NCBI GenBank assembly: GCA_947648915.1
Contig: CANSPQ010000006.1
Location: 1-58,286 of the forward strand
Origin: an uncultured Caryophanales bacterium
GTDB lineage: Bacteria; Bacillota_I; Bacilli_A; RF39; UBA660
Reading direction: 5' to 3'
DNA length: 58,286 nucleotides
In this document: positions 32,085 through 40,725 of the stretch, one piece after another
Numbering within the stretch: position 1 is the stretch's first letter
Layout of the letters: each line of letters begins with the position of its first letter
The notes under the pieces: generated by a model
Told to the model about the DNA's origin: nothing
The model's database searches: none
Seen by the model: the letters and a program-made list of their open reading frames with translations, nothing else
Made by a program: the position numbers and the translations under genes

Positions 32085-33122
32085 TTATTCAACTAATTCA
32101 AAATTTTTCTTTTCTTCTTCAATGGCATGAATTAATTCTTGTTTTGTTGGCATATGCAATTTATATTCAGAAGAAAATATTGTTTTATTATTTTCTGAAA
32201 GTGTATATTTTACAATTGTCTCATTTTTATCTGTTGATAATAATATTCCAATTGTTTCGTTTTCATCCTTTTGCTTCATTTCTCTATCATAGTAATTAAC
32301 ATACATTTGCATTTGACCAATATCTTGATGGGTTACCTTTCCTATTTTTAAATCTATTATAACGAAACACTTTAAAAGTCTATTATAGAATACCAAATCA
32401 GGATAAAAATGTTCTTCCCCTAATGTTAATCTTACTTGATTTCCTATAAAGCTAAATCCTTTGCCTAATTCTAATAAAAATCCTTTTAGATGATTCAATA
32501 TATTTTTTTCCAAATCCGTTTCTAAATAATCTGTATTTTCTTTCATATCCAAAAATTCTAATACAAAAGGATCTTTTACTAAATCTTTGCTTGTTTTTAA
32601 AATTTGTCCTTTTTCGGCAAGTTCTAAAACTTTTTCTTTATTGGCAGATAGAGTTAATCTTTCATATAATAATGAATTTTTCTGTCTTTGAAGTTCTCTA
32701 ACACTCCATTTAGTATTGATACATTCATTCATATAAAAGTTTCTTTTTGGTTCTTCCTCTATTTTTATTAATTCTAAATAGTGGGACCAACTTAATTTGG
32801 AAGACACTGTCTTCCAAATTGGATATACTAAATAAAACTTTCTCATTGTCCGCAAATTTCTTGAAGAAAAACCTTTTCCAAATTCAGTGGTTAATTTTTG
32901 TGATAATTTTTCAAGTAAAGTATCACCATAACTTGCTCTTTCATCACCTTGCTGTATCTCCATAATTATTTTTCCTATATTCCAATATAAACTAAGCATT
33001 TCAGTATTTACTGTACTATATACCCTATTTCTACTATTAACAACTAATTCTTTGATATTACAAAATATATGATCAATCTGGACTTCATTCTTACCGAAAT
33101 CCATATTCATTAATACCTCCAT
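32085..33122 (-). CDS. PDDEXK nuclease-domain protein, DUF1016/YhcG family
   Basis: N-term YWNIGKIIMEIQQGDERASYGDTLLEKLSQKLTTEFGKGFSSRNLRTMRKFY; C-term LTLGEEHFYPDLVFYNRLLKCFVIIDLKIGKVTHQDIGQMQMYVNYYD. Confidence 0.93.
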   Translation of the reverse strand: MEVLMNMDFGKNEVQIDHIFCNIKELVVNSRNRVYSTVNTEMLSLYWNIGKIIMEIQQGDERASYGDTLLEKLSQKLTTEFGKGFSSRNLRTMRKFYLVYPIWKTVSSKLSWSHYLELIKIEEEPKRNFYMNECINTKWSVRELQRQKNSLLYERLTLSANKEKVLELAEKGQILKTSKDLVKDPFVLEFLDMKENTDYLETDLEKNILNHLKGFLLELGKGFSFIGNQVRLTLGEEHFYPDLVFYNRLLKCFVIIDLKIGKVTHQDIGQMQMYVNYYDREMKQKDENETIGILLSTDKNETIVKYTLSENNKTIFSSEYKLHMPTKQELIHAIEEEKKNFELVE

Positions 33123-33138
33123 TTAAATATAATATTTT

Positions 33139-33993
33139 CTAAGATTTTGGTACTTCTAATTTTTCTACATACTGATATGGCAACTTATTTTCTTTGCATA
33201 TAACAGAATCACCTAATTTATTTTCTAAATCATCGCGTGCTACTTTGGCAACTTCTCCACCAACGGAAGCAATCTTTTTATTTTCTTCTAATCCATATGG
33301 TTTATGTTTTTTTGCAAGTTCTCTCGTTGCAATTTCACCTAAATCTGTAAGCACAACTTCAATATCTGTCATATTGTCTCGTAATGACTCTTTTCGAATA
33401 CCTTTCAACATCTTATATTCACTTGCTTTCATACCAGACCAAGCTTGATAAATTTCATTGGTTAAAATCGCATATTCATAACTTTCAGTAATTCCATTAT
33501 CTTTCCATACACTCGTTAGCTTATTGCGATTTAAAATACCTTTTAATCTAACCTCTATCCACTCTTCAGAATATCCACGACTTCGATAATAATCTAACGC
33601 CCTATTAATCGCAATTTCCGGATCAAATACTTCATCAATTCGATCACTTCCTGTTTGTGCAAGCCAAAGTTTAAATGGCTCTGCCTTTGGACTAGGTACA
33701 GATTCAATCAATCTGAGTATTCCTTTTGTATCTAATGTATCAGTACTTCTTAGCTTTCCATCTTTTGCAACCATTTTCAACTGTACACATTTTGTGTACA
33801 ATTCACTTTCCTCTTCATCTATTAATCTCTTTTTCAACATATTCCAGTAATTTCTAGGATTTTGACTGTCTGTTAATGCTTCTATTACATCAACAACACT
33901 AAAATAATAATCTCCCTCTTCTGCATTCCACATACTTCTAATTTCTTTCCCTTCAAATAAATTTGTAATTGTTTGTAGTTTATTTTCTTTCAT
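33139..33993 (-). CDS. BRO-N domain / DinD-like protein
   Basis: EIRSMWNAEEGDYYFSVVDVIEALTDSQNPRNYWNMLKKRL; ESVPSPKAEPFKLWLAQTGSDRIDEVFDPE; C-term IASVGGEVAKVARDDLENKLGDSVICKEN. Confidence 0.88.
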   Translation of the reverse strand: MKENKLQTITNLFEGKEIRSMWNAEEGDYYFSVVDVIEALTDSQNPRNYWNMLKKRLIDEEESELYTKCVQLKMVAKDGKLRSTDTLDTKGILRLIESVPSPKAEPFKLWLAQTGSDRIDEVFDPEIAINRALDYYRSRGYSEEWIEVRLKGILNRNKLTSVWKDNGITESYEYAILTNEIYQAWSGMKASEYKMLKGIRKESLRDNMTDIEVVLTDLGEIATRELAKKHKPYGLEENKKIASVGGEVAKVARDDLENKLGDSVICKENKLPYQYVEKLEVPKS

Positions 33994-34089
33994 TTATATC
34001 ATCCTTTCTTCCCTCTACTTATATATACGACAAATCTTTCATAATTCCTTTTAATAACCGAAAATAAATTTCGTTTTTGTTATCAAATA

Positions 34090-34117
34090 GTAAAAAACTA
34101 GACATGATGCCTAGTTT
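34090..34117 (-). terminator. Terminator downstream of tatD-ksgA
   Basis: Minus strand AAACTAG-gcatcatgt-CTAGTTTTTT. Confidence 0.75.
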
Positions 34118-34157
34118 AGCTTATATACTTTACTAACATAAACATAGTAAATAAAAA

Positions 34158-34991
34158 TTACTCGGTTAATGCATTTGCAAGCTCAACAAATATTTCAATT
34201 GACAATGCCTCTGCTCTAATGGATAAATCATATCCATGTTGTTTCAAAACTTCTTCTATTTTTTCCAAATCATAATTTTTCAAGTTGTTTCTTAATGTTT
34301 TTCTTTTCTGAATAAAACTATCTTTTACCAACTGAAAAAACAATAACTCATTTTTTACTTCTAATTTATTTTTTCTTCTTTGAAAAGAAACCACTATACT
34401 ATCTACATTTGGCTTAGGAAGAAATACATTCTTACTTACATCCATTAATTTTTCAATCTTAAAATAATATTGTAAAAAGATAGAAAGAGAGCTATAATCC
34501 TTTGTTCTTGGTTTTGCCTTAAAACGATTTCCTACTTCCTTTTGGACCATAACCACTATTTTATCCACTGCAATATTATCTTCAATTAACTTCATAATAA
34601 TTGGAGTAGTAACATAATAAGGTAAATTCGCAACCACATATAAATACTGATAAGAATATTTTCCTATATCTTCTTTTACATTACTCTTTAAAAAATCTTG
34701 GTAAATAATATCGACATTAGAACAATCCTCTAATACTGTATCTAACACACAATCTAAGGAATGATCGATTTCATAACACAATACTTGTTTTGCAACTAAA
34801 GATAACTTATTGGTAAGAGACCCTGCTCCTGGACCGATTTCAATGACTAAAGTATTATCCTTAATATCAGCTTTGCGTATAATTGCATCAATGATATTCT
34901 CATCAACGATAAAATTTTGACCAAACATTTTCTTTAAATGAAAACCATTTTCATCTAACAATTGTTGGATTTTTTTTGGTGAATATTCCAT
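34158..34991 (-). CDS. rsmA: 16S rRNA dimethyladenosine transferase
   Basis: KMFGQNFIVDENIIDAIIRKA; LVIEIGPGAGSLTNKL; VVANLPYYVTTPI. Confidence 0.97.
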   Translation of the reverse strand: MEYSPKKIQQLLDENGFHLKKMFGQNFIVDENIIDAIIRKADIKDNTLVIEIGPGAGSLTNKLSLVAKQVLCYEIDHSLDCVLDTVLEDCSNVDIIYQDFLKSNVKEDIGKYSYQYLYVVANLPYYVTTPIIMKLIEDNIAVDKIVVMVQKEVGNRFKAKPRTKDYSSLSIFLQYYFKIEKLMDVSKNVFLPKPNVDSIVVSFQRRKNKLEVKNELLFFQLVKDSFIQKRKTLRNNLKNYDLEKIEEVLKQHGYDLSIRAEALSIEIFVELANALTE

Positions 34992-35786
34992 TTACATCTT
35001 CCTTTCTTCTATCAATTGAAGATCAATGGGTAAAGAAAAAGTTTGTATGGCATTTTTTGAAGTTTCTTTTATTACTTGTTCTACACGAACTTTTTTGATT
35101 TCGGCAATTTTTTCTGCAACCAGTAATGTATGATAAGGTTCATTTTTTGTTCCACGATATGGTTCAGGTGTCAAATAAGGACTATCTGTTTCTAATACAA
35201 AATGGGAAAGTGAATAAGTTTCTACTACTTCTTTTAATTTTTCTGCATTTTTAAATGTTACAATTCCACCAATACCAAGCACAACACCCAAATCAATAAA
35301 TTGTTTGGCCATTTCTACACTTCCACTATAAGCATGTAAAACAAACGGAATATTGAAATCCTTATATTGACATAAAATATCGTACGTATCTTGAATTGCA
35401 TCTCTACTATGAATTACAACTGCTTTTTGATACTTATGAGCAAGTTCTATCTGTCTGATAAATACCTCTTTTTGTTTCTCTATATTCTCTTTTGTATAAT
35501 GATAATCTAAGCCAATTTCTCCAACTGCCACAATCTTATCATCCTGTAACATTTTTTCCATTTGTAAAAAACTATCCGTTTGCATAGAATCAACCTCTTC
35601 TGGATGAATTCCAACCGTTCCATAAATATTATCGTACTTATGACACAATTCAAATACCGCTTGATTCGTAATATCATTTACACCACTTACAATCATGACA
35701 TGATTTTTCATATGTTCTAAAACAATCTTTAATTCTTCTTCATTATAGTCATCTAAATGGCAATGCGTATCGATTAACATAAACAT
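34992..35786 (-). CDS. TatD family hydrolase
   Basis: MLIDTHCHLDDY; GEIGLDYHY; VIHSRDA; LETDSPYLTPEPYRG. Confidence 0.96.
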   Translation of the reverse strand: MFMLIDTHCHLDDYNEEELKIVLEHMKNHVMIVSGVNDITNQAVFELCHKYDNIYGTVGIHPEEVDSMQTDSFLQMEKMLQDDKIVAVGEIGLDYHYTKENIEKQKEVFIRQIELAHKYQKAVVIHSRDAIQDTYDILCQYKDFNIPFVLHAYSGSVEMAKQFIDLGVVLGIGGIVTFKNAEKLKEVVETYSLSHFVLETDSPYLTPEPYRGTKNEPYHTLLVAEKIAEIKKVRVEQVIKETSKNAIQTFSLPIDLQLIEERKM

Positions 35787-35827
35787 CTCTCCAATAAAAA
35801 AATTATACCATACCTAGATATAATTTT

Positions 35828-35998
35828 CTATTCTTTATGACGAATACGTAGATATCGAATCAAACAAATTACTATAAATAATAAGTAAGCAATATCTAAA
35901 TAATTCAATTCTACAATCGCGCTTCCTAAAACCAAAAGCACACCCATAATACATACTAACACAACATACTTCGAATCCTTACAATTGTCAGTTGTCAT
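35828..35998 (-). CDS. Small membrane protein (56 aa; missed by ORF track)
   Basis: Manual translation MTTDNCKDSKYVVLVCIMGVLLVLGSAIVELNYLDIAYLLFIVICLIRYLRIRHKE*; two hydrophobic segments; AGGAG upstream. Confidence 0.6.
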   Translation of the reverse strand: MTTDNCKDSKYVVLVCIMGVLLVLGSAIVELNYLDIAYLLFIVICLIRYLRIRHKE

Positions 35999-36101
35999 GA
36001 TATCTCCTTTTTATTCTTTTTTCGCAACAATACCAATATAACATAACAAAAAAGGAAGTACTAGTTTTTCCTTTCCTTTTTTATCGACAATTTACAACAT
36101 T

Positions 36102-37667
36102 TTACACATTTTCATCAAATATTTCTGCTAATTTCTTTTCTTTATCAATACGTGCAAATAAAGGTTTGGCTTCATTTAATACAATTCCTGTATCCATTCC
36201 TTTAAAATCAATGCTATCGATATAACGATTTTCTGTATTTAATTGTGCAAATATTTCATTTGCAGTATCTGGTAAAAATGCTTGTAACAAAACTGCTCCA
36301 CTACGAATGGATTCTAATAAATTGTAAAGTACTGTTTGTAAACGTTCTTTTTTATCTTCTTCTTTCGCAAGTACCCATGGGGTTGTTTCATCAATATACT
36401 TATTGCATCTTCTAAATACTTCGAAAATTTCATCCATCGCATCTGCGACACGAAGTTCATTCATTTTTTCTTCTACTTTATGAGGCATTTCAAGTACTAA
36501 ATTCTTAAGTTCCTCATCAATTGGTTCAAAACATGTTGGTTCTGCCACCACACCATCAAAGTATTTATGTGCCATTGAAATGGTACGATTGACTAAATTT
36601 CCAAGTACATTAGCCAAATCAGAATTAATACGTTCAATTAAAAGTTCATAAGTGAATGTACCATCACTCGCATATGGAATCTCATGTAATAAATAGTATC
36701 TTACTGCATCGACACCAAATTCCTGTACCAAATCATCCGCATATACAATATTTCCTTTTGACTTACTCATTTTATCTGTACCAAATAACAACCATGGATG
36801 TCCAAAAATCTGATCAGGAAGTGGTAAATCGAGTGCCATCAACATAATAGGCCAATAAATGGTATGAAATCTTAAGATATCTTTTCCAATCAAATGGACA
36901 TTACAAGGCCAGTATTTTTGAAATTCCTCACTGTGATTTCCATCCACATCATATCCCAAAAAGGTAATATAATTACTTAAAGCATCAATCCATACATAAA
37001 TGACATGATTATCATCAAATGTGACAGGAACGCCCCAATCAAAAGATGTTCTAGATACACAAAGATCTTGTAATCCTGGTTTGATAAAGTTATTCATAAT
37101 TTCATTCAAACGACTTTCTGGCTGAATAAAATTTGGGTGTGTTTCAATATATTCTTCTAATCTTTTTGTATAATTACTTAATTTAAAGAAATAAGCTTCT
37201 TCACTCGCAGGTTTTACTTCACGCCCACAATCTGGGCATTTGCCATCTATCAATTGTGATTCTGTAAAGAAAGATTCACAAGGTGTACAATAAAGTCCTT
37301 CATATTTTCCTTTATAGATATCCCCTTGATCATATAGTTTCTTAAAAATTTTAGAGACCATTTCTTTATGAGCAGGATTTGTCGTACGTACAAATTTATC
37401 GTAACTTGTATTCATTACATCCCATATTTTACGAACATCTAAAGCACGTTCATCCACGAATTCTTGTGGATTTAAACCTGCAGCTTTTGCCTTTTCCTCA
37501 ATCTTTTGACCATGCTCATCAGTACCTGTTTGAAAATATACATCATATCCTGTCAAACGTTTGTAACGTGCAATTGCATCCGCAAGAACAATTTCATAAG
37601 TATTTCCAATATGTGGTTTTCCAGAAGCATATGCGATTGCAGTGGAAATATAATATTTTGGTTTCAT
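36102..37667 (-). CDS. metG: Methionyl-tRNA synthetase without C-terminal tRNA-binding domain
   Basis: AYASGKPHIGNTYE HIGH motif; CTPCESFF...CPDCG; KMSKSKGN. Confidence 0.97.
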   Translation of the reverse strand: MKPKYYISTAIAYASGKPHIGNTYEIVLADAIARYKRLTGYDVYFQTGTDEHGQKIEEKAKAAGLNPQEFVDERALDVRKIWDVMNTSYDKFVRTTNPAHKEMVSKIFKKLYDQGDIYKGKYEGLYCTPCESFFTESQLIDGKCPDCGREVKPASEEAYFFKLSNYTKRLEEYIETHPNFIQPESRLNEIMNNFIKPGLQDLCVSRTSFDWGVPVTFDDNHVIYVWIDALSNYITFLGYDVDGNHSEEFQKYWPCNVHLIGKDILRFHTIYWPIMLMALDLPLPDQIFGHPWLLFGTDKMSKSKGNIVYADDLVQEFGVDAVRYYLLHEIPYASDGTFTYELLIERINSDLANVLGNLVNRTISMAHKYFDGVVAEPTCFEPIDEELKNLVLEMPHKVEEKMNELRVADAMDEIFEVFRRCNKYIDETTPWVLAKEEDKKERLQTVLYNLLESIRSGAVLLQAFLPDTANEIFAQLNTENRYIDSIDFKGMDTGIVLNEAKPLFARIDKEKKLAEIFDENV

Positions 37668-38135
37668 CTAAACCATCTCCTTATCATTATATATTCTTTT
37701 CTCTAAATAATTTTTAATTATTTTTTTACTTGGAAAGCATAAATTAGAAGGTAACTGATTCAATCTATACCAACCATATGATTCAAATTCTTCTGATTTC
37801 TTTAAATGAACCTCTCCACTATAATGACGTGCGAGTAAGCCGATAGTCGCATAATGAGCATAATTATTTATATCATTTGATAAAGAAACAACTTCCAAAT
37901 CTAATTCTGAAACAATAAGATTTACTTCATCTTTTACTTTACGTACACCCGCTTCTTCAAAAGTTTCACCATATAGCACCTTACCACTTGGCAATGTATA
38001 AGTTCCTTCCAATCGCATATCACTATCGGCTTTTTCGGGATTATTATTTCTTAATAAAAGTAAAACTTCATTCTTTTCATTTAAAATAATAATTCCTACC
38101 CCAATTCCCATTTTCATATCCATCACCTCTTGCAA
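37668..38135 (-). CDS. NUDIX hydrolase
   Basis: LPSGKVLYGETFEEAGVRKVKDEVNL, variant NUDIX box; start may be MKMGIGV at ~38117. Confidence 0.85.
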   Translation of the reverse strand: MQEVMDMKMGIGVGIIILNEKNEVLLLLRNNNPEKADSDMRLEGTYTLPSGKVLYGETFEEAGVRKVKDEVNLIVSELDLEVVSLSNDINNYAHYATIGLLARHYSGEVHLKKSEEFESYGWYRLNQLPSNLCFPSKKIIKNYLEKRIYNDKEMV

Positions 38136-38203
38136 AATTAAATAAGATTCACAATCTTAAATATATTTCAATTATTAATATCTAATGTTCTAACTTTTCA
38201 AAT

Positions 38204-38422
38204 AAAAAACATCCTAATTAAGGACGTTTATAGCGCGGTACCACCTTATTTTATAGAAAAAAATCTATACACTCAAAGTCTTAACGCGACGATACGATTT
38301 TTGCTAACAATTCACAAAAACAATTCCAGAGCCATTCGAAATAACTTTTTTACTTGTTTTCACCCACCACAAGCTCTCTACCAAAAAATATTATTTTTCT
38401 CTCCTTCAAAATCTTTATAATT
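38204..38422 (-). promoter_or_regulatory. T-box riboswitch (candidate specifier AUG, Met)
   Basis: Minus strand AGAGAGCTTGTGG...GAATGGCTCTGGA...ATAAGGTGGTACCGCG then terminator CGTCCTTAATTAGGATGTTTTTT; upstream of NUDIX-metG. Confidence 0.92.
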
Positions 38423-38428
38423 TTATCT

Positions 38429-38457
38429 AGTATAGCACAACTTTATCTACTCTTCAA
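38429..38457 (-). promoter_or_regulatory. Promoter of T-box transcript
   Basis: TTGAAG-17 nt-TATACT on minus strand, -35 inside the end of spoVT. Confidence 0.7.
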
Positions 38458-38980
38458 GATATTTTGCCAAAAATTGGGAAGCAATGTGTACTACTTTTTC
38501 TTCTGTTTCTCCAATTTTTTCTTCCTCTGACAACAAAATGACAAGCCCCACTACATCTCCATTACTTATGATAGAGTGAACCATATAACTTCCTTCATAA
38601 GAATGGTTATCCGTAATAGATAACTGTTTTGGAGTTGTTTCAAGTATACTTTCCCTTTTTTTTATTGCATTTAGCATATCTTGCCCTAACATTTCTCCAT
38701 TCAATTCCTTTTTGAGCGGACCTGATATCGCAACAATACGATCAGTATCTGTAATCATCACATTACATTTTAAATAAGAATAAATCGCATCTGTAAATCG
38801 CTGTGCGAAATCATCCAATTTTTTAATGGCAGAATATTTTTTCAATATAATATTTTGGTCTCCATCAATAAATATTTCTATATTTTCTCCTTCTCGAATA
38901 TGCATTGTTTTTCGAATTTCTTTTGGAATGACAATTCTTCCAAGTTCGTCAATACGTCTAACAACACCAGTTGCTTTCAT
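38447..38980 (-). CDS. spoVT: SpoVT/AbrB-family transcriptional regulator
   Basis: MKATGVVRRIDELGRIVIPKEIRKTMHIREGENIEIFID plus GAF-like C-terminal domain. Confidence 0.93.
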   Translation of the reverse strand: MKATGVVRRIDELGRIVIPKEIRKTMHIREGENIEIFIDGDQNIILKKYSAIKKLDDFAQRFTDAIYSYLKCNVMITDTDRIVAISGPLKKELNGEMLGQDMLNAIKKRESILETTPKQLSITDNHSYEGSYMVHSIISNGDVVGLVILLSEEEKIGETEEKVVHIASQFLAKYLEE

Positions 38981-39081
38981 AAATTACCTCACTCTCTATC
39001 CATATTTTGGATATTTTTTTATCATTTATACTTATCAAATAAGCAATTTTTTGGTATAATGATTGCCTAGGAGTGATAAAC

Positions 39082-40704
39082 GTGGAAAAAATTTATATTT
39101 TTGGACATAAAAAACCTGATACCGATAGCGTAACCGCATCTATCGCATTATCTTATTTAAAAAATCAACTCGGTTTTAGTACATCACCAAGAGTTTTAGG
39201 AAATGTAAACAATGAAACAAAATTTGTTTTACAATATTGGAAAGTAAAAGAACCAAAGTATCTAAATGATGTAAGATTACAAATCAAAGATATTTCATAT
39301 TTAAAAGACTTTCATATGAATGGAAAATATTCTATTATGGATGGCTTAAACTATATGAATGAGCATCTCGTTAGTACTTTACCAATTGTAGATAACTATA
39401 ATAAATTTACAGGGCTTGTTGCAATGAAAGATATTGCGAAATCACAAATTATGGGGGACATTAATAAATTATGTACTTCATACCAAAATATTATAAAATG
39501 TTTAGCTGCCGAAGAAATTTTAAAATTTGATGAGGAAATAAAAGGAGAGCTTTTAGTAGCAACTTATCGTAGTACAACTTTTGTCGAGAATGTAAAATTA
39601 AAACCTGATAACATTTTAATTGTCGGAGACCGACATAGTGTGATTGAGTATGCGATTGCATCAAAAGTCAAAATGATCATTCTAACCAACAATTCAGAAA
39701 TCAAAGAACATCATATAGAACAAGCAAAAATGAACGGAGTTAATATTATTCGCTCCCCATATGATACATTTAAAACAAGTAGACAAATTGGGTTAGCAAA
39801 CTACTTAGACAACATTTCTTTCTTAGACTCTGTTATTTCGTTTCAAGAAGAGGAAGATTTAAAAGACTTTGTAGACTTTGCAAGTAAAACAAAATATAGC
39901 AATTATCCTATATTAAATAAAAATAATGAATGTCTTGGAATCTTGAGATTATCTGATGTCAATGATAAAAAAAGAAAGCAAGTGATTTTAGTAGACCACA
40001 ACGAACCAGCCCAAAGTGTAGATGGACTAGAAGAAGCAGATATTATTGAAATTGTCGATCATCATAGAATTGGAACAATTGGAACAAGTGCTCCAATCAA
40101 TTTTAGAGCCATGATAGTAGGTAGTAGCAATACCATTATTTACATGTTATATAAAGAAAATCATATTGAAATTCCTTCTCACATAGCAGGCCTTATGTTA
40201 TCTGGTATTATTTCTGATACCTTACTATTCAAATCCCCAACAACTACCAATACAGATATTGAAACAGCAATTGAGCTTGCAAAAATTGCTAATATTGACT
40301 ATGAAAAATATGGAATGGAAATGTTAAAAGCAGGAGCTTCTTTAAAAGGTAAAACCAAAGAAGAAGTACTATATATGGATTTCAAAAACTTTACAATTGA
40401 TAATGATAAAATTGGGGTTGCACAAATATTTATTACCAACATCGAAGAAATTATGAATGAAAAAGAAGAATATGTAAAATTGATTAATTCAGTTGCAGAA
40501 CACAATGATTATAAATTAGTTGCCTTATTTGCAACCGATATTATTACCAATGGTTCTTACATGTTCTATAATGATAATGCAGAAGATATTTTAGACAATG
40601 CTTTTTCAATTCAAGATATCAAACAAGGCTATTATTTAGAAGATGTTGTATCACGTAAAAAACAAATCATTCCAAATATAATCAATGTACTTGAAAAAAA
40701 ATAA
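39082..40704 (+). CDS. Putative manganese-dependent inorganic pyrophosphatase with CBS/DRTGG insert
   Basis: IYIFGHKKPDTDSVTASIAL; VDHNEPAQSV; VDHHRIG; CBS-like segments; GTG start at 39082 best spaced from TAGGAG (ORF track 39073). Confidence 0.92.
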   Translation: MEKIYIFGHKKPDTDSVTASIALSYLKNQLGFSTSPRVLGNVNNETKFVLQYWKVKEPKYLNDVRLQIKDISYLKDFHMNGKYSIMDGLNYMNEHLVSTLPIVDNYNKFTGLVAMKDIAKSQIMGDINKLCTSYQNIIKCLAAEEILKFDEEIKGELLVATYRSTTFVENVKLKPDNILIVGDRHSVIEYAIASKVKMIILTNNSEIKEHHIEQAKMNGVNIIRSPYDTFKTSRQIGLANYLDNISFLDSVISFQEEEDLKDFVDFASKTKYSNYPILNKNNECLGILRLSDVNDKKRKQVILVDHNEPAQSVDGLEEADIIEIVDHHRIGTIGTSAPINFRAMIVGSSNTIIYMLYKENHIEIPSHIAGLMLSGIISDTLLFKSPTTTNTDIETAIELAKIANIDYEKYGMEMLKAGASLKGKTKEEVLYMDFKNFTIDNDKIGVAQIFITNIEEIMNEKEEYVKLINSVAEHNDYKLVALFATDIITNGSYMFYNDNAEDILDNAFSIQDIKQGYYLEDVVSRKKQIIPNIINVLEKK

Positions 40705-40725
40705 GCAAATCAATGCTTATTTTTC
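40694..40725. terminator. Bidirectional terminator between convergent genes
   Basis: AAAAATAAGC-aaatcaat-GCTTATTTTT. Confidence 0.75.
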
